Shown: in pieces, positions 8,589 through 17,930 of the stretch
Numbering within the stretch: position 1 is the stretch's first letter
Layout: each line of letters opens with the position of its first letter
Source of the DNA: an uncultured Bacteriovoracaceae bacterium
GTDB lineage: Bacteria; Bdellovibrionota; Bacteriovoracia; Bacteriovoracales; Bacteriovoracaceae
Assembly (NCBI GenBank): GCA_937923325.1
Contig: CAKZUQ010000058.1
Location: forward strand, 1 to 42,628
DNA: 42,628 bases
Direction: 5' to 3'
Translations under genes and position numbers: made by a program
The notes under the pieces: model-generated
The model's input: only the letters and a program-made list of their open reading frames with translations
What the model was told of the DNA's origin: nothing
Databases searched by the model: none

Positions 8589-9245
8589 ATGGAAGAATTA
8601 AAGCTTAATCCAACTTATATAAGATTAAACAGTAAATCGAGACTCTATGGTCTTGATATTCCAATCATTGGTCTAACTGGAGGCATCGCAACAGGAAAAT
8701 CGAGTGCTTCAAAAATCCTCAGGCAATTAGGTGCTTCCATTATTGATGCAGATAGACTTATTAAGCATATATATTCCTTACCACAGACGATGAGTTTTCT
8801 TCGAAGTATTTCTCCAGAGTCGATTAGTGGTAATCATATTAATTTTCAATATCTCAGAGAACAATTCTTTAAGCATAGAGATTTAAAGTCACAACTTGAA
8901 AATTTCTTATACTCAAAGCTGCCTAAAGCCTTTGAACACTTTTTAAAAGAGTTAAAAGATCCTGAATTCATCATCTATGATGTGCCTTTATTATTTGAAA
9001 AAAAACTTGAGTCCAAAATCGATATTACAGTTCTTATCTATGCTCCAAAAGAGACTCAACTTGAGCGAATTATAAAAAGAGATGGCTGCTCTTTGGATAC
9101 TGCTAATAACATACTCTTGGCCCAAGACCCTATTGATTCGAAAAGATCAAAGGCAGATTTTTGTATTGATAACTTAGACAGTCTAAAAGAGCTAGAGCTA
9201 AAAGTCACTGAACTCAAAAACCATTTATTTCAAAATTTACCTTAA
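8589..9245 (+). CDS. coaE: Dephospho-CoA kinase
   Basis: A 218-residue P-loop kinase that performs the last step of coenzyme A synthesis, phosphorylating the ribose 3-prime hydroxyl of dephospho-CoA. GLTGGIATGKSS is the CoaE-type P-loop, followed by IIDADRL, with the Asp pair that contacts the acceptor, and YDVPLLFE, the conserved PLLFE block. The open frame extends upstream to 8517, but that would run into phhA, and the ATG at 8589 puts the P-loop about 25 residues in, so I use it. It overlaps the end of the convergent ART-like gene by 9 bases. Confidence 0.9.
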   Translation: MEELKLNPTYIRLNSKSRLYGLDIPIIGLTGGIATGKSSASKILRQLGASIIDADRLIKHIYSLPQTMSFLRSISPESISGNHINFQYLREQFFKHRDLKSQLENFLYSKLPKAFEHFLKELKDPEFIIYDVPLLFEKKLESKIDITVLIYAPKETQLERIIKRDGCSLDTANNILLAQDPIDSKRSKADFCIDNLDSLKELELKVTELKNHLFQNLP

Positions 9246-9854
9246 TACTGCTTTGGTATAACACTTTCCTTCTTTTTCGTATGAGTGCGTAATTGTAATT
9301 TCTCTATTAGGCATCAGTAATACTTCATCCTCATTATTTTCGGTTATTAATATACCTTTTTGTGCACTACTAAGCTGTAATGTTAACAAGACTCCTTTTC
9401 CTGACTCTTTATTAAAAGCAAAGTGATTAGCTATTTTTTTATTTAGTGTAGTCGATGTGAATGCTTTATCTTTTAAGATCTCGCCTTTAGAAAAACACTT
9501 ATTTTTTCTCCACTTTAGCTTAAAACCTCTGTAAACAATTAAGCCTTTAGGAATGCGTGGGAGTTTATTAGCTGTTGAGTAAATATCAATTATTAACTTT
9601 GAAACACTTTCTGTCGTTTGATTATATAAATCATAATTATCACCATATCTTAGATGGCCATTAATATCTTGATAGTCTGTTTCATCAGTAAAACCATAGG
9701 ATAATACAGACCACTTCTCATCGGCGGTTAAGGCAGTAAACTCATCATAATTTCTATAGCCAAGCTGTGAAGCCAGCTGTTCAATATTCCAATTAAAACC
9801 AGCAATAGATAAATTAGCTGCAAAAAAGGTTAGGACTAGTAGCATTTTTTTCAT
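9237..9854 (-). CDS. Secreted ADP-ribosyltransferase-like protein (R-S-E class)
   Basis: A 205-residue exported protein with the three signatures of arginine-specific mono-ADP-ribosyltransferases in the correct order and spacing. These are R109 in IVYRGF; the Ser-Thr-Ser-type strand AFTSTT (131-136) followed by an NHFAF helix; and an E175-x-E177 pair in NNEDEVLL, followed by PNREI. Such enzymes move ADP-ribose from NAD to a protein arginine. The family includes VIP2, C2/C3-like exoenzymes and bacterial or viral Alt-type proteins. Signal peptide: MKKMLLVLTFFAANLSIAG. The start was chosen because AAGGAGC lies 4-5 bases before this ATG; the longer frame to 9875 adds residues ahead of a good signal peptide. 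No immunity gene is obvious beside it; coaE converges on its end. Confidence 0.75.
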   Translation of the reverse strand: MKKMLLVLTFFAANLSIAGFNWNIEQLASQLGYRNYDEFTALTADEKWSVLSYGFTDETDYQDINGHLRYGDNYDLYNQTTESVSKLIIDIYSTANKLPRIPKGLIVYRGFKLKWRKNKCFSKGEILKDKAFTSTTLNKKIANHFAFNKESGKGVLLTLQLSSAQKGILITENNEDEVLLMPNREITITHSYEKEGKCYTKAVLR

Positions 9855-9916
9855 TTTGCTCCTTACAGTTCTCATTTTTCGTGATCACCCTAGCAGTTTT
9901 ATAACTTCTTTCCACC

Positions 9917-9936
9917 TTAAAGTGTAAATATTTCAA
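9917..9936 (+). promoter_or_regulatory. Shared 20-nt upstream motif, copy 2
   Basis: TTAAAGTGTAAATATTTCAA, identical to the reverse-strand sequence at 7380-7399. It lies between the divergent ART-like and subtilisin genes and ends 70 bases before the subtilisin start, nearly the same distance and the same orientation as copy 1 relative to its gene. A possible -10 (TTATAC) follows further downstream at about 9952. Confidence 0.55.
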
Positions 9937-10006
9937 AACATTATGAGATTATACCAACAGCTGCTATATTTCCCGCTACAACACACGTCTAATTTGGAGA
10001 GACTAT

Positions 10007-11863
10007 ATGACTAAATCAAAGATTGGGAAATCAAAGTTATTGATTTTAATTCCTGCTCTATTAAATATCAGTTCAGCAATTGCAATGAGCCCAAATCATG
10101 TTTTAAAGATGGTAAAACATGCAAAGTTCACACAGAACGCGATGGCACAAAAATCTGTAAAGATGAATGCAAAAGGAACTATCCTTGAGTCAACAAGTGG
10201 ATCTTTTTCTACACCAGAAAATTGGTTTAACTTAGACCCTGCACTTGATGAAGTACAAGGTGTATCTAGTGATAAGGTTTACACTGATATTGGAGAGCCT
10301 ACAATATCTGAAGATATAGTTGTTGCCGTTATTGATAGTGGTGTTGATGTAAACCATGAAGATCTACAAGGAAAAATTTGGATAAACGAAGACGAAATTG
10401 CTGACAATGGAATTGATGATGATAACAACGGATATATTGACGACGTATTTGGTTGGAACTTTATTGGTGGTTCAGATGGAATGGCAAAAATTGTTCAGGA
10501 TGGATCTTCTAAAAATAGCTTAGTTCTTGAACAAGGAGATATGAGTAAACAGATTAATGCTGACTCTCTTGAAGTTACTCGAGAGTATGCAAGATTACTT
10601 AAATTAAAAGAAGAACTCTCAACAATTGGTTATTACCTATTTCCAGAAGAAAGAGAATTACTTAAAAAAGTTGAAGCTGAAGTTGTTGAAAAAAAGACTT
10701 CTGCCTTAAAAAATTTAAATTTTTATAAAAATACTTTAAACCAATTCAATATTCACTCTAAAGTGTTAATCAGTGCTGGAGTAGATATTGATGACTATGA
10801 CTCTATAGATGAATTCACTCCAACAGATACTGAAACAGCAATTGCAAAAGATAAGATTCTAGAGTTTTTAAATAGAGGTTTAGATTCTGATACAATAAGT
10901 GAAGAGATCGCATATTACGATATCCATGCAAATTACTACTATAATGAAAAGTCAGATGTTAGAGCTAAAATAGTTGGTGATGATCAATCAGACCCAACAC
11001 AAAGATACTATGGGAACAACAATGTGATTGGACCTGATGCATTTCATGGTACACATGTAGCAGGAATTATAGCTGCCGATAGAGAAAACTCTTTAGGTAT
11101 CAAAGGTGTTGCTAAAAAAGTAAAAATCATGGCCTTAAGAGCTGTTCCAAATGGTGATGAGAGAGACAAAGATATAGCAAACTCAATTAGATATGCTGTT
11201 GATAATGGAGCACAAGTTATTAATATGAGTTTTGGAAAGAGTTACTCTCCAAATAAATCTGTAGTTGATGAGGCAGTTAAATACGCTGAAGAAAAAGGTG
11301 TTTTACTAATTCACGCCGCTGGAAATAGTTATGAAAATAATGATTATGCTGCAAATTTTCCAAATAGGATCATTTCCAAAACAGGTGAAGAAGTTAACAA
11401 TTGGTTAGAGATAGGAGCAAGCTCATTTAAGTTAGGAAGCTCTTTCGCTGCTGGTTTTTCAAACTATGGTAAAAAATCGGTAGATATATTTGCTCCAGGA
11501 GTAAATATTTTTTCAACTGTGCCTGGAAATGATTATTCAAATGCTTCTGGGACATCAATGGCAACTCCTGCAACTGCTGGTGTCGCGGCATTAGTTCTTT
11601 CATTTAACCCTGAGCTTGACGCAAAAGAGTTAAAAGACATTATTATTTCAACTACTAACAGATACTCTGGACTAAAAGTATTTAAAGCAAGAGTTGGAGA
11701 AGTGTTATTCTCAGATCTATCTATTCACGGAGGAACACCAAATGCTTACAACGCTGTAAAGGCGGCATTGAATATGACTCCACAAGTAAAGGAAGAACCT
11801 ACAAATATGACTCCAAGAAGAGGATGGTTAGGTCGTTTATTTAGACGAGGTGAGAGTAAATAA
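10007..11863 (+). CDS. Secreted subtilisin-family (S8) serine protease with large insertion
   Basis: A 618-residue exported subtilase. The catalytic triad is D110 (VAVIDSGVD), H347 (FHGTHVAGI) and S517 (SGTSMATPATAG), with the oxyanion Asn at 440 (HAAGNS). The N-terminus is a signal-like segment (LLILIPALLNISSAIA). D to H spans 237 residues where subtilisin needs about 32, so about 200 mostly helical, acidic residues are inserted before the His. A D-rich stretch right after the Asp motif (IDDDNNGYIDD) looks able to bind calcium. The C-terminus ends in a short Arg-rich tail (RRGWLGRLFRRGE). GGAGAG precedes the ATG. A secreted protease like this suits a predatory or scavenging lifestyle. Confidence 0.88.
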   Translation: MTKSKIGKSKLLILIPALLNISSAIAMSPNHVLKMVKHAKFTQNAMAQKSVKMNAKGTILESTSGSFSTPENWFNLDPALDEVQGVSSDKVYTDIGEPTISEDIVVAVIDSGVDVNHEDLQGKIWINEDEIADNGIDDDNNGYIDDVFGWNFIGGSDGMAKIVQDGSSKNSLVLEQGDMSKQINADSLEVTREYARLLKLKEELSTIGYYLFPEERELLKKVEAEVVEKKTSALKNLNFYKNTLNQFNIHSKVLISAGVDIDDYDSIDEFTPTDTETAIAKDKILEFLNRGLDSDTISEEIAYYDIHANYYYNEKSDVRAKIVGDDQSDPTQRYYGNNNVIGPDAFHGTHVAGIIAADRENSLGIKGVAKKVKIMALRAVPNGDERDKDIANSIRYAVDNGAQVINMSFGKSYSPNKSVVDEAVKYAEEKGVLLIHAAGNSYENNDYAANFPNRIISKTGEEVNNWLEIGASSFKLGSSFAAGFSNYGKKSVDIFAPGVNIFSTVPGNDYSNASGTSMATPATAGVAALVLSFNPELDAKELKDIIISTTNRYSGLKVFKARVGEVLFSDLSIHGGTPNAYNAVKAALNMTPQVKEEPTNMTPRRGWLGRLFRRGESK

Positions 11864-11887
11864 GGGTGAGGTTTGATTTAAAACAAA

Positions 11888-13711
11888 CTAAAGTTCATCT
11901 AATTTCACTTCATACTCTGACTCAATAAGACTTAATTTATCACTATGCTCTTCTAATTTTAAGAAGAGCTCTTCGATTTTATCTTGATTTACAGATAACT
12001 GCTTAGAGTATTTAACAATTGCATCTCCATCATCGCTTTCAGATGCTTTGATTAATAGCTCATTTGCTTGTTCTACTAATGCTTCTGCATTCATAATATC
12101 GTTTTCTAATGCTTCAATTTTTTGTCTATGTGGTTTAGTCGCCCTAGATCGTTCCTTTATCAGTTCACTTCTTTGATGTTTGTATTCTTTTCCACTGAGT
12201 TTTACTTTTTTCTTTTCAGTTACAATCTCTTCTTCCCAGCCAATTTTATCTAGAAAGTCATCATAACTTCCAATAAACTCTTCGCATTTATCATGATGAA
12301 AGATGACAAATTTCTTAGCTAGGCTTCTTAGAATCAACTCACTATGGGTAACAATTATGACTGCGCCTTTAAAGGCATTAAGTCGATCTATAAGGGCATC
12401 AATTGATTCTTGATCAAGGTGGTTGGTTGGCTCATCAAGCAGCAATAAATTATTTTCTTTCGCAAGAATTTTCCCAAGCAGAACTCTACTTTTCTCTCCA
12501 CCGGATAAAACAGAGATTTTCTTTTTTGCATCTTCCCCACTAAACATCATTGTTCCACAAATTGACCTAATCTTAGTTTGAGATAAGCTAGAATTTTCAG
12601 ATTGAATCTCTTCTTCAATAGTGTATTCATCATGAAGCGTATTAATATTTGTTTGGCCAAAATGTCCTATTTCAACGCTTTGATGACTCTCGATTTTACC
12701 AGTATCAGGAGTTAGTTTGGATGCAATTAAATTTAAAAGAGTTGATTTTCCTTTTCCATTTTTTCCGATGATCGCAATTTTATCACCTTTATTAACGTAA
12801 AAGCTTAACTCTTTAAATAAGGGATTACTTTTGTCATAGCCAAAAGACAAATCATTCGAACTAACCATTGTCTTAGCTTGAAACTCTTTATAAGCAAAAT
12901 CAAAATCGAGTGAATTAATATTTTCAAGAGCATCCATCTCTTCCATTTTATCTAGCATTTTCTGACGAGACTGAGCTTGAGCAGCCTTACTGGCCTTTGC
13001 TTTAAATCTTGTCACAAAGTCTTCAATTTCTTTTTTCTTTTTCTCCTGATTTAGACGTGTGCTTTCATATACAGCTTCTTCCTCTTCAAGTTTATTTTTA
13101 TATTCAGGAAACTGCCCTTTAACTTTTATTAGTCGTTGTCTATGAAGTCCCATGGTGTGAGTACAAACCTGACGCATAAACTCTCTGTCGTGACTAATAA
13201 TTATAATTTCACCAGGATATCTTCTTAAGAAATTTTCCAGCCACCTCATACTTACAATATCTAAATAGTTAGTAGGCTCATCTAACAGAAGAAGATTTGG
13301 TGATTTTAATAAAATTTTAGCTAGGTTTATTCTTATTTGATATCCACCTGAGAAGCTTGTAGGCTCTTTATGTAAATCTTCATCAGAAAAACCTAAACCG
13401 AATAATATTTTTTCAGCTTTGTAGTGGTCAAATTGCTCCTCAGCACTCAATACTTGCATACACTCTTCAAGGACAGTTGCTTTAGAAAACTCAATATACT
13501 GTTTAAGAACTCCAATCGAATAAGCCTTTGGTATACTTATCTCTCCAGAGTCAGACTCAACATCTCCTGTAATAATTTTAAAAAGAGTAGATTTTCCACA
13601 ACCATTTCGTCCTACGAAGCCTACTCTCTCACCTTTATTAATGGTAAAAGTTATATCATTGAATAAAATTCGAGAGGCAAATTCTTTACTTATCCCACTT
13701 ACTTGAATCAT
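11888..13711 (-). CDS. ABC-F family ATPase
   Basis: A 607-residue soluble protein with two ABC ATPase cassettes and no membrane segment. The first has GRNGCGKST, FSGGYQIR and LLLLDEPTNYLD; the second has GKNGKGKST, LSGGEKSR and LLLLDEPTNHLD. A basic linker of about 80 residues lies between them and a charged coiled-coil tail of about 90 residues follows. ABC-F proteins bind the ribosomal E-site and act in translation or antibiotic protection; the C-terminal coiled coil is reminiscent of Uup/YheS-type members. Which subfamily cannot be settled by eye. Its ATG overlaps the stop of the PilZ-like gene by four bases, so it is translated in its wake. Confidence 0.88.
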   Translation of the reverse strand: MIQVSGISKEFASRILFNDITFTINKGERVGFVGRNGCGKSTLFKIITGDVESDSGEISIPKAYSIGVLKQYIEFSKATVLEECMQVLSAEEQFDHYKAEKILFGLGFSDEDLHKEPTSFSGGYQIRINLAKILLKSPNLLLLDEPTNYLDIVSMRWLENFLRRYPGEIIIISHDREFMRQVCTHTMGLHRQRLIKVKGQFPEYKNKLEEEEAVYESTRLNQEKKKKEIEDFVTRFKAKASKAAQAQSRQKMLDKMEEMDALENINSLDFDFAYKEFQAKTMVSSNDLSFGYDKSNPLFKELSFYVNKGDKIAIIGKNGKGKSTLLNLIASKLTPDTGKIESHQSVEIGHFGQTNINTLHDEYTIEEEIQSENSSLSQTKIRSICGTMMFSGEDAKKKISVLSGGEKSRVLLGKILAKENNLLLLDEPTNHLDQESIDALIDRLNAFKGAVIIVTHSELILRSLAKKFVIFHHDKCEEFIGSYDDFLDKIGWEEEIVTEKKKVKLSGKEYKHQRSELIKERSRATKPHRQKIEALENDIMNAEALVEQANELLIKASESDDGDAIVKYSKQLSVNQDKIEELFLKLEEHSDKLSLIESEYEVKLDEL

Positions 13712-14424
13712 TTTTTCCAGTCTTGTTTAAAACGCTCTTCAATTAGAGTTAGCATTTGTTCTTTATACGATTTTTTAATATCTTGAGCAACCTCTACAAA
13801 TCTAAAAATATATTCCATCATCTCTTTAGACAGACGGCTTGATTCTTTCACGAGATCCGATGATTTATGACCAACGTCTTCACGTTCATCTTCCCATACA
13901 ATGCCTGTCGATAAATCACCTTCACTATATGTAACTATTTGCCCATGATAATTAATCTGAAATGTCGTAACTTTCTCACCTGCAATTGTGTAATAGATCT
14001 CATGATTATAATCTCCATATAACCAATAAGGCTCGCCAAATTCATTCTTCTTAATACTTTCACTTGATATGACTCTAAGCTTCAAGCCTTCTAATTCAGA
14101 TTTAAAATAATTTTCAACATATTTTCTATACACTTCACAAGATGTCAGAACTTTACATCCAATCACTCCATTATCATTATGCTTTATATCTATTTGGATA
14201 TCACAAAGTTGATCCACAACTTTAACAACTGCATTTACTTTAGAATTTCTTTTAAACTTTGGATCTTCCTCAGGGTCAGTAAAGCCAAGTCCAGTTACTG
14301 ATACATTTTCAACTGCGTAATTCTTATCCTCAATTAGGAGTTGGATTTTATGAAAGTGTTGGACCTTAATTCTATCATTTCTTTGTTTAGTCTTTTTTCC
14401 AAATAATCTAGACACAATGCCCAT
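13708..14424 (-). CDS. PilZ-like domain protein
   Basis: A 238-residue cytoplasmic protein. Near the N-terminus, KQRNDRIKVQ is followed about 30 residues later by NVSVTGLGF, which fits the N-x-S-x-x-G half of the PilZ c-di-GMP-binding signature; the Arg half is degenerate (R-x-x-R rather than R-x-x-x-R). The remaining 140 residues, including a YWLYGDYNHEIYYTI block and a helical C-terminus, I do not recognise. The start at 14424 was chosen because GGAGG lies 6 bases upstream; the open frame extends 30 residues further without support. The gene is coupled by ATGA to the downstream ABC-F gene. Actual c-di-GMP binding is uncertain. Confidence 0.6.
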   Translation of the reverse strand: MGIVSRLFGKKTKQRNDRIKVQHFHKIQLLIEDKNYAVENVSVTGLGFTDPEEDPKFKRNSKVNAVVKVVDQLCDIQIDIKHNDNGVIGCKVLTSCEVYRKYVENYFKSELEGLKLRVISSESIKKNEFGEPYWLYGDYNHEIYYTIAGEKVTTFQINYHGQIVTYSEGDLSTGIVWEDEREDVGHKSSDLVKESSRLSKEMMEYIFRFVEVAQDIKKSYKEQMLTLIEERFKQDWKK

Positions 14425-14526
14425 TTGACCTCCAAATTTATAAAAAAAATGATTATAACATATACATTCACTAGACTTAGTTGAGCTAATTACTTTTTCT
14501 TCCAAAATATTCATTTTTTATGAGAA

Positions 14527-14556
14527 TTGACACCTCGCAAACTGTTAGAATAAAAT
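14527..14556 (+). promoter_or_regulatory. Sigma-70-type promoter of the malic enzyme operon
   Basis: TTGACA at 14527-14532 and TAAAAT at 14551-14556 are separated by 18 bases, about 40 bases ahead of the GTG start of the malic enzyme gene. It is among the clearest consensus promoters I found in the window. It lies just upstream of the divergent PilZ-like gene. Confidence 0.6.
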
Positions 14557-14596
14557 TTAAAATTTTTAATTAACAGATATATAAAAGGATAAAATT

Positions 14597-16855
14597 GTGG
14601 AAGATCAAAAAAGAAATCAAGCGCTAGAATACCACTCTAGCGGAAGACCAGGTAAGGTTGAAGTTGTTCCAACTAAACCATGTATTACATCAAGAGATTT
14701 ATCATTGGCCTACTCACCAGGAGTAGCTGAACCATGCTTGGATATTGCTGCAAACCCAGAAGATGCTTACAAGTATACTTCTAAGGGAAATTTGGTTGGT
14801 GTTGTTTCAAATGGTTCTGCAGTTCTAGGTCTAGGAAATATTGGAGCACTTGCTGGAAAGCCAGTAATGGAAGGTAAAGGTGTTCTATTCAAAAGATTTG
14901 CAGATATTGATGTTTTTGATATTGAGATTGACTGTAAAACAGTTGATGAGATGGTTTCTGCAGTAAAGGCCATTGCTCCTACATTTGGTGGAATTAATTT
15001 AGAAGATATTAAAGCCCCTGAATGTTTTGAAGTTGAAAAACAACTTCAATCTCTAGATATACCAGTATTTCATGATGATCAGCACGGGACAGCTATTATT
15101 GCGACAGCTGGTTTTATCAATGCAATTGAATTAACTAAAAGAGATATCACAAAAACAACTGTCGTTTTTAGTGGAGCTGGTGCAGCTGCAATGGCGATTG
15201 CAAAACTCTTTTTTAAAATGGGTGTAAAACCTGAAAATTTATTAATGTGCGACTCAAAAGGTGTTATCTATAAAGGTAGAGCCGAAGGAATGAATTCTTA
15301 CAAAGAAGACTTTGCAGTTGAAACTGATTCACGAACTCTTGCTGATGCTTTAAACGGTGCAGATGCATTTATGGGTTGTTCTGCTAAAGGTGTTGTTAGT
15401 AAAGCAATGGTAAAAACAATGGCCAAAGAGCCAATTATTTTTGCAATGGCAAACCCAGATCCAGAAATCACTCCAGAAGAAGTAGCTGAAGTAAGAAATG
15501 ATGCTATTATGGCAACAGGTAGAACAGACTACCCAAATCAAGTGAATAATGTTTTAGGATTTCCTTTCATCTTTAGAGGAGCTTTAGACATTAGAGCAAA
15601 AGCTATCAATGAAGAAATGAAAATTGCTGCTGTAAAGGCATTGGCTGACCTGGCAAAAGAAGAAGTTCCAGAAGACGTTAAAAGTGCCTACGGTGGAGAG
15701 GACTTCAAATTTGGTAAGAATTATTTAATTCCGAAGCCTTTTGACAAAAGAGTTCTAACTCGCGTTTCTCCAGCTGTTGCAAGAGCAGGTGTTGAAACAG
15801 GTGTAGCAAGACTTGAAATCACAAACTTTAATCAATACGCACTAGAACTCGAAGCAAGAATGGGCCAGGCTGATGCATTTATGCGTTCAGTAAGGTCTAG
15901 ATTAACAACAACGAATAAAAAGAAAGTTGTTTTTGCTGAAGGAACAAATATGCGTATCCTTCAAGCTGTTTCTATTCTAGCAGACGAAGGTAAAATTGAG
16001 CCAATCTTACTTGGTGAAAAAGAAACAATTAACAACAAACTAGATAAGGTTGGATTAAGTCATCTTAAAAACACAATCGAGATTATTAAGCCAAGTGAAA
16101 GTAAAAATTTTAAAGATTACTACTTTGCTTACCATGAAGATAGACAAAGAATGGGTGCTACTCTTTCTTTATCAGAAGACTTAATGAAACGTGGAAACTA
16201 CTTTGGAACAATGATGGTTAAACAAGGCCATGCTGATGCTCTTATTACTGGTGCAACTCAAAACTACCCAGATTGTTTTAAACCAATTATGAGAGTTGCT
16301 GGCGGACATAAAGCCCAGAAAGTCTCAGGTGTTATGATTTTAGTTTTTAAGCATAGAGTTCTTTTTCTAGCTGACTGTACTGTTCAAAGAAATCCTGGGG
16401 CTGAAGACCTAGCGAGAATTGCAGAGTCTACAACTGCTTTATATAAGCAACTGATGCAAAAAGATCCAGCAGTTGCATTTTTAAGTTACTCTAACTTTGG
16501 ATCAAACATAGATGCTGAATCTAAGAAGATTAAAAAAGCAGTTGAGATAACTAAAGAAAGAATGCCAGAATTAATGGTTGATGGTGAAATGCAAGCAGAC
16601 GTTGCTGTAAATGAAATCATCAGAAAGAATCTATTTAAGTTCTCTTCTTTAGATAGAGCAGCAGATATTTTAGTTTTCCCAGACCTTCAATCTGCGAATA
16701 TTAGTTATAAACTTTTAAGTCAATTAAGTGAGTGTACTGCAATTGGCCCAATCGTTGCTCCAACAGATGTTCCTGCTAATATCATTCAAAGAACATCAAC
16801 TGTTGAGGAAATCATTAACATGACTCACTTAACGGCTCTATTAACTAAAAATTAA
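14597..16855 (+). CDS. maeB: NADP-dependent malic enzyme with phosphotransacetylase-like domain
   Basis: A 752-residue MaeB-type enzyme that decarboxylates malate to pyruvate while reducing NADP, feeding biosynthesis with NADPH. The first ~430 residues are the malic enzyme ([23 protein letters not shown], then the Rossmann motif FSGAGAAA). The last ~320 resemble phosphate acetyltransferase ([40 protein letters not shown]), a regulatory domain that senses acetyl-CoA in the E. coli protein. Start is GTG, with AAAAGGAT before it. It heads an operon with the RidA gene 17 bases downstream. Confidence 0.93.
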   Translation: MEDQKRNQALEYHSSGRPGKVEVVPTKPCITSRDLSLAYSPGVAEPCLDIAANPEDAYKYTSKGNLVGVVSNGSAVLGLGNIGALAGKPVMEGKGVLFKRFADIDVFDIEIDCKTVDEMVSAVKAIAPTFGGINLEDIKAPECFEVEKQLQSLDIPVFHDDQHGTAIIATAGFINAIELTKRDITKTTVVFSGAGAAAMAIAKLFFKMGVKPENLLMCDSKGVIYKGRAEGMNSYKEDFAVETDSRTLADALNGADAFMGCSAKGVVSKAMVKTMAKEPIIFAMANPDPEITPEEVAEVRNDAIMATGRTDYPNQVNNVLGFPFIFRGALDIRAKAINEEMKIAAVKALADLAKEEVPEDVKSAYGGEDFKFGKNYLIPKPFDKRVLTRVSPAVARAGVETGVARLEITNFNQYALELEARMGQADAFMRSVRSRLTTTNKKKVVFAEGTNMRILQAVSILADEGKIEPILLGEKETINNKLDKVGLSHLKNTIEIIKPSESKNFKDYYFAYHEDRQRMGATLSLSEDLMKRGNYFGTMMVKQGHADALITGATQNYPDCFKPIMRVAGGHKAQKVSGVMILVFKHRVLFLADCTVQRNPGAEDLARIAESTTALYKQLMQKDPAVAFLSYSNFGSNIDAESKKIKKAVEITKERMPELMVDGEMQADVAVNEIIRKNLFKFSSLDRAADILVFPDLQSANISYKLLSQLSECTAIGPIVAPTDVPANIIQRTSTVEEIINMTHLTALLTKN

Positions 16856-16872
16856 TCTATAAGGAATAAAAA

Positions 16873-17259
16873 ATGAGTTTTAAAAAGAATATAATTAGTA
16901 CAGATTTAGCCCCAGCAGCCGTTGGTACATACTCTCAAGGTTGTGAATACAATGGTGTCTTCTACTTTTCTGGTCAGATTGGAATGGACCCAAAAACAAT
17001 GGAGCTTGCAGATGGATTTGAGGCACAAACAAAACAAATTATGAGCAATATTGATGGACTACTAAAGAGTTGCTCAATTACTCGAGAACATATAATTAAA
17101 ACTTCTATTTTTGTAACTGATCTAGCGAATTTTGATAAGGTAAATGCTGCTTATGTTGAGTTTTTCTCTGAGCCCTATCCTGCAAGAAGCTGTGTACAAG
17201 TACCAGCTCTTCCAAAGGGTGCTTTAGTTGAGATCGAAGTAATTGCAGCAAAGGCATAG
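16873..17259 (+). CDS. ridA: RidA family enamine/imine deaminase
   Basis: A 128-residue RidA/YjgF/UK114 protein. RidA hydrolyses reactive 2-aminoacrylate and other enamines formed by PLP enzymes, as a cytoplasmic trimer. The key arginine is at 105 (YPARSCVQV) and the Glu at 120 (ALVEIEVIA), the same numbers as in E. coli RidA. Length is normal. AAGGAA lies before the ATG. It sits between maeB and the YdcF-like gene with gaps of 17 and 8 bases, so the three are likely cotranscribed. Confidence 0.92.
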   Translation: MSFKKNIISTDLAPAAVGTYSQGCEYNGVFYFSGQIGMDPKTMELADGFEAQTKQIMSNIDGLLKSCSITREHIIKTSIFVTDLANFDKVNAAYVEFFSEPYPARSCVQVPALPKGALVEIEVIAAKA

Positions 17260-17267
17260 AGCAATAA

Positions 17268-17921
17268 ATGTTAAGTCGTAAATATACATTTGAGACGAAA
17301 TACACAAGGTCTAGAAGGCTAGCGAGAAATATTGTTTTTGCTGCCGCTACCTTTTGTGTTTCGTTTGTTCTTCTTTGTATTTACTTACCTATTTATGCAA
17401 AAAACCAAAACGTAATGGCCACTCAAGCCTTTTTTCAAAAAAGCCCTGATCTTATCGCAGTCTACACAGGTGACTCCGGAAGACTAGACTACACATTTAA
17501 TAAAATCGAAAAATACCCTTCTGCAAAAGTCTTTATCTCTGGAGTCTATGCCAAGAACAGTTTAAAAACTTTAATTGCAAGACAAGGAACAAACCTTTCA
17601 GTCGAGGAATTTATCGAACAAGAGAGTCATCATATTGAATTAGACTATCTAGCGAGAAACACTGTTGAAAATGGAATTTCTACTTACAATTACCTTAGGA
17701 CATTAGGCGCACACAAGAATGTTCTTATCATTTCAAGTGATTACCATATACTTCGAATAAAACTAATTTTAGAAACTCTTCGTGATGATGAAGACAAATA
17801 TAAATTTTATTTTGAAAGTATTGAAAGTGATTATGCACAAATTAGAAATCTCAAAAAACTTGTAAAAGAAGTCTATAAGCTTTTAAAGACATCTACTTTT
17901 TTACTATTTTGGAATGAATAA
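17268..17921 (+). CDS. YdcF/SanA-like (DUF218) membrane protein
   Basis: A 217-residue protein with one N-terminal membrane anchor (IVFAAATFCVSFVLLCIYLPIY, about 22-43) and a DUF218-type domain. That domain is marked by LIAVYTGDSGRLDY, KVFISGVYAKNS, the acidic ELDYLARNTVENGISTYNYL and VLIISSDYHILRI. E. coli ElyC/SanA/YdcF belong here and are linked to envelope integrity; the biochemical activity is not settled. The active domain is expected on the periplasmic side. It is the last gene of the maeB-ridA operon, and its ribosome-binding site is weak. Confidence 0.75.
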   Translation: MLSRKYTFETKYTRSRRLARNIVFAAATFCVSFVLLCIYLPIYAKNQNVMATQAFFQKSPDLIAVYTGDSGRLDYTFNKIEKYPSAKVFISGVYAKNSLKTLIARQGTNLSVEEFIEQESHHIELDYLARNTVENGISTYNYLRTLGAHKNVLIISSDYHILRIKLILETLRDDEDKYKFYFESIESDYAQIRNLKKLVKEVYKLLKTSTFLLFWNE

Positions 17922-17930
17922 CTTTTTTAT

